Shown: piece by piece, positions 1 through 6,970 of the stretch
How positions within the stretch are numbered: the stretch's first letter is position 1
Layout of the letters: each line of letters opens with the position of its first letter
NCBI GenBank assembly: GCA_934373455.1
Contig: CAKRON010000048.1
Location: 1 to 19,735 of the forward strand
Length of the DNA stretch: 19,735 nucleotides
Origin: an uncultured Marvinbryantia sp.
GTDB taxonomy: Bacteria > Bacillota > Clostridia > Lachnospirales > Lachnospiraceae
Direction: 5' to 3'
Notes under the pieces: generated by a model
Seen by the model: only the letters and a program-made list of their open reading frames with translations
Told to the model about the DNA's origin: nothing
Database searches by the model: none
Position numbers and translations under genes: made by a program

Positions 1-302
1 TTTTCAGAAAGAAAAATCGGCAGCATCTCATCTGAAGTAGACAGATAGATGGAAAATAATGTTCCTATTGTAATTACGCGTCCTGCATATAGACTGGATG
101 CCGCTGCTGAAAATCCACATTGTGGAAGTACACCTAAGATACTCCCCCATAAAGGTCCCAAGCTCCCTGCCTGTCGGATTCTCTGCTGTGCTTTTCCTCC
201 GGTATGATGTTCCAGTTCTTCCATCAGAAAATAAGTCAGAAGCAGAAACGGAACCAATTTCACACTATCATGAAGCGCATCTAATACACAATCTATTACC
301 AT
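1..302 (-). CDS. Putative 10-TM metal exporter (ArsP_2/DUF2899-like), 5' part only
   Basis: The first 100 codons of a membrane protein that continues past the left edge of the window. The start is the ATG complementary to 300-302, preceded by a good ribosome binding site (AAAGGAAGG, about 310-319). The protein begins MVIDCVLDALHDSVKLVPFL, followed by a hydrophobic first helix, a basic linker (HHTGGKAQQR) and the block LGVLPQCGFSAAASSLYAG with STSDEMLPIF near the visible end. That Pro-Gln-Cys-Gly-Phe block and the TSDE motif are, from memory, characteristic of the putative heavy-metal or manganese exporter family ArsP_2 (DUF2899). Its role would be efflux of a metal or metalloid across the cytoplasmic membrane; the substrate is not determined. 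The gene lies downstream of the SRP RNA, separated from it by a hairpin terminator. I see no clear promoter in the 54 nt between hairpin and start. The competing plus-strand reading frame at 98-376 is rejected. Confidence 0.8.
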   Translation of the reverse strand, partial: MVIDCVLDALHDSVKLVPFLLLTYFLMEELEHHTGGKAQQRIRQAGSLGPLWGSILGVLPQCGFSAAASSLYAGRVITIGTLFSIYLSTSDEMLPIFLSE

Positions 303-355
303 TTTCTATCCTTCCTTTCTACGAATGTTCATATGTTCAGAAATTCATTACTCAG

Positions 356-413
356 AAAAACAGAGTTTATGTATGATCCATATTCTTACAAATCATACAT
401 AAACTCTGTTTTT
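356..413. terminator. Perfect 22-bp hairpin, bidirectional terminator
   Basis: Left arm 356-377 and right arm 392-413 are perfect reverse complements over 22 bp with a 14-nt loop. The arms end in A5 on one side and T5-T6 on the other, so the transcript of either strand ends in a U-run. On the minus strand it lies directly after the SRP RNA 3' end at 417, so it is best read as the SRP RNA terminator. It would also stop plus-strand transcription. Confidence 0.85.
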
Positions 414-416
414 TAA

Positions 417-678
417 CCACGCACCGCACTTCGAATTCCGGCCATGGACGTTACCTTTACAGTTAACTCGATCCAGGCACCCTCGCATCACACAAGAGCT
501 TCTGCTTAGTGCTGCTCCATTCCTGACCTGACACGGTTCACAGATTCCTGTTGTGCAAGACCCAGACGTCAACGCCACTTATAAAGGGCAGCTCCACAGC
601 CTAAAACCCTCGGATTGGTATCACCCCTGCTATAGCGGATTGCAGGTACAGGGCACCGCTATCTCCCCGGCTGCGTGG
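417..678 (-). ncRNA. ffs: Signal recognition particle RNA (large Gram-positive type)
   Basis: On the minus strand 503-534 reads GTGTCAGGTCAGGAATGGAG followed by CAGCACTAAGCA, the domain IV hairpin that binds Ffh. The GGAA tetraloop and the asymmetric AGCAGC side can be recognised. The two ends pair: 672-678 reads CCACGCA on the transcript and 417-423 reads TGCGTGG, which defines a molecule of about 262 nt, the size expected for the long scRNA of Firmicutes with an Alu domain rather than the short 4.5S form. A strong promoter sits just upstream and a strong terminator just downstream. The RNA forms the scaffold of the co-translational membrane-targeting particle with Ffh. Exact mature ends are inferred from the terminal pairing and may differ by a few bases. 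Short reading frames that cross it are not genes. Confidence 0.93.
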
Positions 679-687
679 ATAGTTCAT

Positions 688-716
688 ACTATACCTTGTT
701 TCCTTAAATTTGTCAA
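688..716 (-). promoter_or_regulatory. SRP RNA promoter
   Basis: On the minus strand there is a perfect -35 box TTGACA (711-716), a 17-nt spacer and a -10 box TATAGT (688-693). The predicted start is about 681-682, a few bases before the SRP RNA terminal stem. The -35 box begins only about 10 nt after the stop codon of the upstream uroD-1 gene. Confidence 0.9.
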
Positions 717-725
717 TGACGTAAA

Positions 726-1715
726 TTATTTTACAGGATGTTCCTGCGCGTATTGATAACCATATTTTTTCAGTTCGTCCAGATAAATATCATTATTCCA
801 TTTTCGGAAACAACACCCATTTGCAATTGAAGGGAAGAATGGTCCGCCTGGTATATATTCATCAAAGGCTCTGCGTACTTCTGCCCGAATTTCTTCTTCC
901 GTGATATGCTCAATATCAATTTTCGGGCCGTCAACACCACCGATCATCGGGAGTTTTCCTTTCGTCACTCTTTGAATTTCTACAATATCATTCTGCGGAA
1001 TTGTACCCTGCCAAATATCAATGCCAATTTCTACCATATCTTCAACTAACGGCTGACAGATACAGTCTGCATGATGAATGAACATAATGCCTTCATCATG
1101 TGCTGCCTGTATAATTTCTTTGTGAAGAGGTTTTATCAGTCTTCTCCAAAGTTCCGGTGGAAGAAATACATTTTGTTTGGATCCCCAGTCATCGTGATAA
1201 AATACTACATCCGGATGAAGATGTTTCCCTGCCAAATGCAAATATTCAATCTTGTAATCTGCAATTTTTCTTAAAATAGCCGCCATCTCATCTTCATATT
1301 CCATATAATTGATAAATGCATTTTGCATGCCCATCAGATGATGGGTGCGTTCGAAAATACCACCTGAACAAAATAATGCACAAAATTTTTCCTTTCGGTT
1401 TACATCTTTTTCCTTGGCTTCTGCTGCACTCCAGTCTAAATCTTTCAATGTCGGAACTTTTAATTCTTTTTCCCAATTTTCAATATCTTTTATCACCGCT
1501 GTTTCATCATTTACAACCGGATGCGCTCCCGGTGCCCCAGGTTGAAAACAATATGCAGTTCCCCATGCATCATAGTGAATTTTTCCATCCTGCGGAATTC
1601 GATCACGCATAAATACCGGGTCCAATACAAAATCCAGCGATGGCATAAAATCGCCATAATAATCCGGTTGTTCACCATGCAATACAGCCATCATATTTTC
1701 TCTCATTGTCAGCAT
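726..1715 (-). CDS. URO-D superfamily protein, paralogue 1 (H-x-D variant)
   Basis: A 329-residue protein of the uroporphyrinogen-decarboxylase/MtaA methyltransferase superfamily. Visible family features are the N-terminal RENMMAVLHGEQPDYYGDF segment, DAWGTAYCFQPG near 49-60, the FERTHHLMGMQ helix near 121-131, HDDWGS at 174-179 and the C-terminal beta-barrel strand. At the usual zinc-ligand site H-x-C it has His215-Ala-Asp217-Cys218, so the cysteine is replaced by aspartate with a cysteine one residue later. A Cys-Cys pair lies near the C-terminal end (ANGCCF). It lacks the RQAGR segment of true HemE. Start: ATG with AAAGGAAG eight bases upstream. It is last in the minus-strand uroD-3/MFS-1/uroD-2/uroD-1 group and is separated from uroD-2 by a terminator-like hairpin. 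Substrate unknown; methyl transfer or decarboxylation are the family possibilities. Confidence 0.85.
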   Translation of the reverse strand: MLTMRENMMAVLHGEQPDYYGDFMPSLDFVLDPVFMRDRIPQDGKIHYDAWGTAYCFQPGAPGAHPVVNDETAVIKDIENWEKELKVPTLKDLDWSAAEAKEKDVNRKEKFCALFCSGGIFERTHHLMGMQNAFINYMEYEDEMAAILRKIADYKIEYLHLAGKHLHPDVVFYHDDWGSKQNVFLPPELWRRLIKPLHKEIIQAAHDEGIMFIHHADCICQPLVEDMVEIGIDIWQGTIPQNDIVEIQRVTKGKLPMIGGVDGPKIDIEHITEEEIRAEVRRAFDEYIPGGPFFPSIANGCCFRKWNNDIYLDELKKYGYQYAQEHPVK

Positions 1716-1741
1716 ATTCGTATCTTCCTTTCTCTTTTGAA

Positions 1742-1772
1742 AAAAGGGCTTTTCTGATGCGAAAGCCCTTTT
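1742..1772 (-). terminator. Intrinsic terminator or attenuator between uroD-2 and uroD-1
   Basis: An 11-bp perfect stem (1742-1752 with 1762-1772, AAAAGGGCTTT) with a 9-nt loop. On the minus strand it is followed by a T6 run. It starts 8 nt after the uroD-2 stop codon and ends only about 27 nt before the uroD-1 start, leaving little room for a separate promoter. It probably lowers expression of uroD-1 by partial termination. Confidence 0.75.
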
Positions 1773-1780
1773 CCCTGATT

Positions 1781-2821
1781 TTATTTTGTTTTTTCGGTAT
1801 CTGCCTGTGCGTACACAGTCTTTTTTAAAGATCCTGGTTTTGGTGGTGGATTATATCCGGCTTTTTCCCAAAGAGGTTCATTGTATTCATAAAGCGCATC
1901 AATCAGCGGACCACTGATCGTCGGATCAATCATAGTTGGATGTGCAACCCAGCCGCCTCCCGGTGCCATCAATTTGATACGATACATGATTTCATCATAT
2001 CGTTCCTGATATGTTGCTCCTTCTCGATCCAGAATACCCTGATTATCAAATCCTCCCACAAAACAAAGCCTGTCACCGTATTTTTTCTTGAGTTCATATG
2101 GATTATTGGTAAGCTGAAGTGGATTTAATCCGTCAATCCCCAGTTCAATAAAATCTTCTATCATTGGTGCCACATATCCGCAGGAATGATGTTCATACAG
2201 CATTCCCTGAGCGTGAACCTCGTCAATAATCCTTTTCAGCTGAGGCTTGATCATTGCTCTCCACGTATCCAGTGACATAAACATCCGGTTATTGCTGCCA
2301 TAATCATCATGCATCTGAATCTTATCCGGCTTATAGTATTTTGCAATCAGCTTTACTTCTTCAATGCGATAATCTGCAATTGCTGTAAGAAGTGCCTCCG
2401 TTTCTTCTTCATCCGTCAAAAGATAACACAATGCATCCTCTATTCCGGTCATCGCATGGAGCTGTTCAAACAGTCCATCTACTATAATAACGCTCTGGAT
2501 CTTATTTTCTCTGTCCCAATTTGCAGTATCCCGCGCTGCTCCGCCTTCCCAGTCATAAGTTTTCGGATCCGGAAATTTTACAACTTCTTTCCAGTCACTA
2601 ATATCTTCCAGAAGCTTGGTTCCCACTGTAACCATTGGTCCCGGCATTCCTTTTTCAAATGTCCAGGATACTCCAAATACATCTACTGTCGTTCCAAATC
2701 CTGCCGGTCCTTCTGGGACACAAGAGGGAAGACAGGTATTTTGATCCAGCACCTGAGACGGAACCCATTCAGTTTTCTCATGGCGATATGCCCTGAGAAT
2801 ATTTTCTCTTGCTGTTATCAT
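1781..2821 (-). CDS. URO-D superfamily protein, paralogue 2 (H-x-C type)
   Basis: A 346-residue URO-D/MtaA-like protein. Family features: RENILRAYRHEKTEWVPSQ at the N-terminus, DVFGVSWTFEKG near 47-58, LFEQLHAMTGIEDAL near 117-131, HDDYGS at 171-176 and a metal-site motif His212-Ser-Cys214-Gly, matching the His-x-Cys zinc ligands of corrinoid-dependent methyltransferases such as MtaA. The third ligand cysteine near the C-terminus is not seen: the region GGGWVAHPTMIDP has none. A polar tail of about 25 residues follows the barrel. The gene starts 8 nt after the MFS-1 stop, with GAGG just upstream of the ATG, so translation with MFS-1 is likely coupled. A hairpin terminator follows directly. 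Substrate unknown. Confidence 0.86.
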   Translation of the reverse strand: MITARENILRAYRHEKTEWVPSQVLDQNTCLPSCVPEGPAGFGTTVDVFGVSWTFEKGMPGPMVTVGTKLLEDISDWKEVVKFPDPKTYDWEGGAARDTANWDRENKIQSVIIVDGLFEQLHAMTGIEDALCYLLTDEEETEALLTAIADYRIEEVKLIAKYYKPDKIQMHDDYGSNNRMFMSLDTWRAMIKPQLKRIIDEVHAQGMLYEHHSCGYVAPMIEDFIELGIDGLNPLQLTNNPYELKKKYGDRLCFVGGFDNQGILDREGATYQERYDEIMYRIKLMAPGGGWVAHPTMIDPTISGPLIDALYEYNEPLWEKAGYNPPPKPGSLKKTVYAQADTEKTK

Positions 2822-2829
2822 ATCCTATA

Positions 2830-4011
2830 TTATCCTCTTTCTTTTTTCTTTCCACCAAATACGGTCAAACATATTAAACCAATTACAACACCTGTAATAA
2901 TGGATGCCGATGCAATCTGCCAGTCTGCACGATTGGCAGTAAGTCCCAGTGCACCTTTGATAAATTTCAAAATATAAGCACATAAGAACTGACCGACACC
3001 AGTTGCACACACATAAATAGAAATTGCTACCGGACTCTTAGATGGATGTGTAACAGAACTTGCTGCCAACAGTGTCAGGGATGGATTTGTAAAACCAAAT
3101 CCAAGACCAAAAATTGCGGATGCCACAAAGAACATCGGTACAGAATGCGCATTCAATGCGATAAAAAATGCAATGCCTACAAACAAAATTGCGATCGCCG
3201 GTGTATACTTTTTCATTATTTTTGCAAACACAACATATATCAGACCTGCGATAAAAGAAAATGCGGTAAACATACTCAGAATATTTGCTGCATCCAGCGC
3301 AGTACCGATTTCTTCTCCGGTAATAACGAATGTCATATCCTGCATATAGGAGAACTGTACTACATTGAGGCAGAAACCAACCACTGCTAAAATAGCAAGT
3401 CTCGGAGTAAGAGAGCCTTCTTTTTTACCTTTTGCTGCCTGTACGCCTGTATCTGGCAGGAAAATAATTACAAATACAAGAATTGGAATAACCAGAAGGA
3501 ATCCAAGAAATGCATACTGCCAGTTGTAAGCTACCAGCATACCACCCATTGTCTGGAATACAACACCTGCTGCCGCTCCGATGGCACTTTTCCAACCCAT
3601 CATCGTATCCTTTTTTGCGCCTTCATACAAATCTGTAATAACTGCAGATGCCAACGGGAAAATCAGACCATAACCTGCTCCGAATACTACTCTGGTAGCA
3701 ATTACAAATGTCAGGCTGCTTCCAAAGAATGCAGGTAAAATACCAACAAAGATCAGACATGCTGCAATAATAATACATTTTTTTATGGAAAGTTTTGTAG
3801 TCATCCATCCGGATACCAGTGAGAAAATACAAAGCATAAGGGATGGTATTGATGAAATCAGTTTAATAGTTTCTCCAGATGCATCCGGAAATGCTGCTGC
3901 AATTGCAGCCAGTGCCGGTGTCGTCATACTGGTTGTATACATTAATAATGCTACCATCAATGATGTTGCCTGTACCATAACGCCCCATTTTGGTTTTGTC
4001 TGTTCACTCAT
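2830..4011 (-). CDS. MFS transporter 1 of the URO-D locus
   Basis: A 12-helix major facilitator superfamily protein of about 393 residues. Hydrophobic segments run the whole length, beginning GVMVQATSLMVALLMY. The loop between helices 2 and 3 reads GWMTTKLSIKK, a weak version of the MFS signature. The open frame begins at 4029, but the ATG at 4011 (MSEQTKPKWG) is preferred because AAGGAG lies about 9 nt upstream of it, while the earlier ATG has only a weak AAGAAG. It sits between uroD-3 (38 nt gap) and uroD-2 (8 nt gap), so it is probably co-transcribed with them and moves the substrate or product of the URO-D enzymes. Direction of transport and substrate cannot be read from sequence. It is not closely similar to the second MFS protein of the locus. 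Confidence 0.85.
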   Translation of the reverse strand: MSEQTKPKWGVMVQATSLMVALLMYTTSMTTPALAAIAAAFPDASGETIKLISSIPSLMLCIFSLVSGWMTTKLSIKKCIIIAACLIFVGILPAFFGSSLTFVIATRVVFGAGYGLIFPLASAVITDLYEGAKKDTMMGWKSAIGAAAGVVFQTMGGMLVAYNWQYAFLGFLLVIPILVFVIIFLPDTGVQAAKGKKEGSLTPRLAILAVVGFCLNVVQFSYMQDMTFVITGEEIGTALDAANILSMFTAFSFIAGLIYVVFAKIMKKYTPAIAILFVGIAFFIALNAHSVPMFFVASAIFGLGFGFTNPSLTLLAASSVTHPSKSPVAISIYVCATGVGQFLCAYILKFIKGALGLTANRADWQIASASIITGVVIGLICLTVFGGKKKERG

Positions 4012-4049
4012 AATATTTTTCTCCTTCATATTGTATTCTTCTTAATTTT

Positions 4050-5114
4050 TCATGCTTCTCCGCACATTAATTTTCTGCCGGTTACATAAATAGCTTCCGC
4101 TGCATCTAATTTGCAATCCGGTTTTGTTGGTACATACCAGCAAAGATATCTTCCGCTTGCCCCCATTGTCTTAATATTATTTTCGATCTGCGCTATATAT
4201 TCTTCATCTGAACAATTCGGATTTGGTGTGTATACAGACAGCTGTCCCATCTGATCTCCATACTTATCCAAAAGTTCTTTTTTATTATTACAGTTATCCT
4301 GACCTTCCCAGAAATCAAATCCCGCTTCAATATAATATGGTATCAGTGTTCCTACACAACCGCAGCTATGATAATTTACATACAGTCCCATATCGTGAGC
4401 TGCCTGATTCATTCTTTTATAATGTGGAAGCATGATTTCACGGAACATATTCGGAGACATAAATGTACTTCGCTGTGTTCCCATATCATCATGGAAGGTA
4501 ATCAGGTCCGCACCATATATCTCCTTTGCAATCTTCATCAATTCAATGTGCATGTCTGTAAACTTTTCAAACAATGCATTGACCTCTTCTTCCTCTTCTA
4601 TCAGATATACCAGACAATCTGCAAAGTTGGTCAGATCGCCAAGACGTTCGAAACAACCATTTACAATTGCGAAATTGGTCGGACGATCCGGTTCCATCAC
4701 AGGTGCATATACCTCTTCATAATTTTTTTTCCAGTCAATTGCCTGTAAATCCGGCCACACCAGTTCCTCTCTCCAGTTAGTGATATCGCTGAGTCTTCTT
4801 GTTCCAGGTTTTACCATGGCTGCATTGGAACGCGGTTCATATTCCCACTCGATTCCAAACCAGTCGATTCCACCGTGACATCTTGCTTCTGCGTCTGGCA
4901 TACACATTGGCTGAATATTATTAAATTCAGCTGATACATTTGGTATCCAAAGCGGTTTCTCTTTTCTTGCCATTCTCAGGAAGTTTTCTTTCGGTGTAAT
5001 TGGTGTATTAAATTTTCTTGCCGTTCTTCCAGGCATTCCGTACATTTTAGGAACTGCTTTATATTCCCCCATATCCTGAAGTTCCACATCCGGCTGAAAT
5101 GCATATTCTCCCAT
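4050..5114 (-). CDS. URO-D superfamily protein, paralogue 3 (H-x-C, extra N-terminus)
   Basis: A 354-residue URO-D/MtaA-like protein, first gene of the minus-strand group. About 40 extra residues precede the usual family start (PKENFLRMARKEKPLWIPN, near 41-59). Then come DWFGIEWEYEP near 84-94, CFERLGDLTNFADCL near 154-168, HDD at 208-210 and the metal-site motif His249-Ser-Cys251-Gly-Cys253. A cysteine in GRYLCWYVPT near the C-terminus sits where the third zinc ligand of MtaA-type enzymes is expected, so of the four paralogues this one best keeps a possible His-Cys-Cys site. The ATG follows a strong GGAAGGAG site. A TATAAT box lies about 37 nt upstream, just after the regulator's terminator. 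Function beyond the superfamily is unknown. Confidence 0.87.
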   Translation of the reverse strand: MGEYAFQPDVELQDMGEYKAVPKMYGMPGRTARKFNTPITPKENFLRMARKEKPLWIPNVSAEFNNIQPMCMPDAEARCHGGIDWFGIEWEYEPRSNAAMVKPGTRRLSDITNWREELVWPDLQAIDWKKNYEEVYAPVMEPDRPTNFAIVNGCFERLGDLTNFADCLVYLIEEEEEVNALFEKFTDMHIELMKIAKEIYGADLITFHDDMGTQRSTFMSPNMFREIMLPHYKRMNQAAHDMGLYVNYHSCGCVGTLIPYYIEAGFDFWEGQDNCNNKKELLDKYGDQMGQLSVYTPNPNCSDEEYIAQIENNIKTMGASGRYLCWYVPTKPDCKLDAAEAIYVTGRKLMCGEA

Positions 5115-5150
5115 CTTGTCTGTCTCCTTCCACCTTTAATAATTACCATT

Positions 5151-5180
5151 ATTATAATTTGTACGAAGACAACAAAAAAC
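5151..5180 (-). promoter_or_regulatory. Probable promoter of uroD-3
   Basis: On the minus strand a consensus -10 TATAAT (5151-5156) lies about 37 nt before the uroD-3 ATG. Seventeen bases upstream there is only the T-rich tail of the preceding terminator rather than a TTGACA box. A good -10 with a poor -35 fits a promoter that needs an activator, and the neighbouring CdaR/PucR-type regulator is the obvious candidate. Promoter by inspection only. Confidence 0.5.
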
Positions 5181-5246
5181 GGTGCTATGATACAAAATTC
5201 GTTCTCTGATTTTTTCTTTTCAGAGAGCTTTTTGTATCATAACACC
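5181..5246 (-). terminator. Long hairpin terminator after the regulator gene
   Basis: A nearly complete inverted repeat of about 27 nt per arm (left from 5181 GGTGCTATGATACAAAA, right ending 5246) with an A/T-rich loop and a few mismatches near the loop. On the minus strand it is followed by GTTTTTTG. It begins 6 nt after the regulator stop codon, so it should end the regulator transcript before uroD-3. The stem is much longer than an ordinary terminator. Confidence 0.8.
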
Positions 5247-5252
5247 AAATTT

Positions 5253-6746
5253 TCACTCACGCTTCTCGTCTATTTTTAACAAATCTGCATCTTTTCCATA
5301 TTTTTTCCTGTAAAAATCCAACAACAATATGGATTGTTTCATATAATCGCGGTCATAATTATTATGCCAGTCATAATGCATTAGCTCTGACAGTTTATTC
5401 AGCCGATATACCAGGGTATTTCGATGTACAAATGCTGCCTTCGCTGTATTTACAAGGGAACATTCGTTATCAAAAAAACATCGAAGAAGTGGCAGCCATC
5501 CTGAACCGGTGGTTCGATCCAGTTCATCCAGCATCTTGATATCTGAATTCATTGCACAGTACAAACGACACACATCACTGTTTTCCAGCATATAGTACAA
5601 TGCGTAATCATAGAAATAAAAATCCTGCTCTTTAGGATTCAGCAGTTTTCCATATTCGATAGCCGCCTCCGATTGTTGAAAATAATAATTCAACTGCGTT
5701 AGACCTCTCATTGGGTTACTAAACCCTATCACATAATGAATCTCTTTTTTCATAATCTGTTTTACACACTCTGCCAGCGTCTGACGATCCACAAACGTTA
5801 AATTGAATATACACAATATCGCTTCTTTTAAAGCTGTCACATACACATTGACTGTATTTCTGCGAATCTGATTACCAATCAGTGCTCTGGTACCTACATC
5901 CTGATATTCTTTCGGCATCTCGATCAGGCAAACTTGAAAAATATCATCCTCTTTCCAGTCCAGATATGCCAACTGGGCTTTCAGGAGATCTTGCGATACT
6001 TCTCTTCCCTTTAACAGTTCATGAAACATGTTACGATTCATATACGTGTTATCCTGGTTTTCCAGCATATATAAAGAAGGTGTAATGATTTTCAGAATAT
6101 ACTCCAGGATCTGTATATCTCCATAATTGAACTCCCGTTCTTTCGCCAGCACATTGATTCGTCCGCAATAATAATCCTGATAATAAATAGCTGTCGTCAA
6201 TGTATCATAATATACATCTGTACGGTCTTTTTCCAACAGCTGTACTTTATTCTTCTTATACATATCTACTACAGAATAGGAACGGCGCATTCGTTTAATA
6301 AAATTCAGCGAACTGTATTTATTCTTTGCTACGTAGTTCCATTCTGCGTCAACTTCATCATCTGCATACTGACTGCACATAGCCAGACACCGATTATTTC
6401 CATCCATAAGAATTACCGGATTTCCCACGAAAAACCAACATTGATCCAGAAGCTTTTGAAAATCTAATTCATAAATTGCCTGCTGTACAGTCTCTGTCCA
6501 GTCATTATAAAATTCGAAAATACCCTGTACAATATTAAATACATAGTTATACTCAATGTCGTGGAGGCGTATATAATCTTCTCCATACTGTATATATACA
6601 TAGTTTCCCTTCTCATATACATGTACACAATTCGGTGCCATAATATTCCTGGCTCCCCTCAACTCCATCGGCGCATTACTGCTGATATTCACCTCTGGCT
6701 CCAGGGCATGTAATCTGTTTGCAATCATCCACATACTCAGCCGCAT
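5253..6746 (-). CDS. CdaR/PucR-family transcriptional regulator
   Basis: A 497-residue cytoplasmic regulator. The C-terminal end carries the PucR/CdaR-type helix-turn-helix: NTAKAAFVHRNTLVYRLNKL near 433-452, followed by the usual LLDFYRKKY tail. The middle (about 250-370) resembles the degenerate GGDEF-like domain of CdaR proteins, with GFSNPMRGLTQLNYYFQQSE matching the GxxxP..gL...y.qa pattern. The N-terminal 230 residues probably form the sensor domain; I do not recognise a named ligand domain there. Regulators of this family usually activate nearby catabolic genes in response to a small molecule, so it is the likely switch for the uroD and MFS genes on both sides. It is transcribed divergently from uroD-4. 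Start ATG preceded by AAGAAGGG; a long hairpin terminator follows. Confidence 0.87.
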   Translation of the reverse strand: MRLSMWMIANRLHALEPEVNISSNAPMELRGARNIMAPNCVHVYEKGNYVYIQYGEDYIRLHDIEYNYVFNIVQGIFEFYNDWTETVQQAIYELDFQKLLDQCWFFVGNPVILMDGNNRCLAMCSQYADDEVDAEWNYVAKNKYSSLNFIKRMRRSYSVVDMYKKNKVQLLEKDRTDVYYDTLTTAIYYQDYYCGRINVLAKEREFNYGDIQILEYILKIITPSLYMLENQDNTYMNRNMFHELLKGREVSQDLLKAQLAYLDWKEDDIFQVCLIEMPKEYQDVGTRALIGNQIRRNTVNVYVTALKEAILCIFNLTFVDRQTLAECVKQIMKKEIHYVIGFSNPMRGLTQLNYYFQQSEAAIEYGKLLNPKEQDFYFYDYALYYMLENSDVCRLYCAMNSDIKMLDELDRTTGSGWLPLLRCFFDNECSLVNTAKAAFVHRNTLVYRLNKLSELMHYDWHNNYDRDYMKQSILLLDFYRKKYGKDADLLKIDEKRE

Positions 6747-6779
6747 CTTTACATCATCCCTTCTTTTGTCATGTAATTT

Positions 6780-6809
6780 ATCATATCATATTTATTAATT
6801 TTACCGCAA
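6780..6809 (-). promoter_or_regulatory. Probable promoter of the regulator gene
   Basis: On the minus strand: -35 TTGCGG (6804-6809), 18-nt spacer, -10 TATGAT (6780-6785), predicted start near 6773, leaving a leader of about 27 nt. A second overlapping TATGAT lies at 6785-6790. Reasonable but not consensus. Confidence 0.45.
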
Positions 6810-6894
6810 TCCAATTCTATGTTTTATGTACTCTGCATACAACTTTATTTTTTTTACCATGACCAGCCTGACAGTTTTTCATATTCCAGATACA

Positions 6895-6959
6895 TTTCTT
6901 TTTCTGTTTTTGTCTTTTATACTGAAAACATGAATTAGACAAAACTTCACCCAAAGGAG
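6895..6959 (+). promoter_or_regulatory. Probable promoter and candidate operator of uroD-4
   Basis: A -10 box TATACT (6918-6923) with only TTTCTT at the -35 position. The inverted repeat TTTTGTC (6908-6914) and GACAAAA (6938-6944) brackets the -10 and expected start, with centres 30 bp apart, a spacing that would put both on one face of the helix. Another TTTTGTC lies at 6764-6770 between the regulator promoter and its start codon. A strong ribosome binding site AAAGGAG is at 6953-6959. The operator assignment is inference. Confidence 0.4.
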
Positions 6960-6970
6960 ATGAGATTATC

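Noticed and set aside
98..376. Plus-strand 92-codon open frame opposite the metal exporter start
   Set aside because: It is antisense to a clearly recognisable exporter sequence, has no ribosome binding site and no family-like content.
393..756. Short open frames on both strands over the SRP RNA region
   Set aside because: They fall on the SRP RNA and its promoter and have no family features or ribosome binding sites.
1071..1612. Antisense open frames over the uroD and MFS genes
   Set aside because: They are mirror readings of well-supported genes with low-complexity or unlikely protein content.
4012..4029. Earlier ATG for MFS-1
   Set aside because: The AAGGAG ribosome binding site lies at the start of this extension and fits the ATG at 4011 better.
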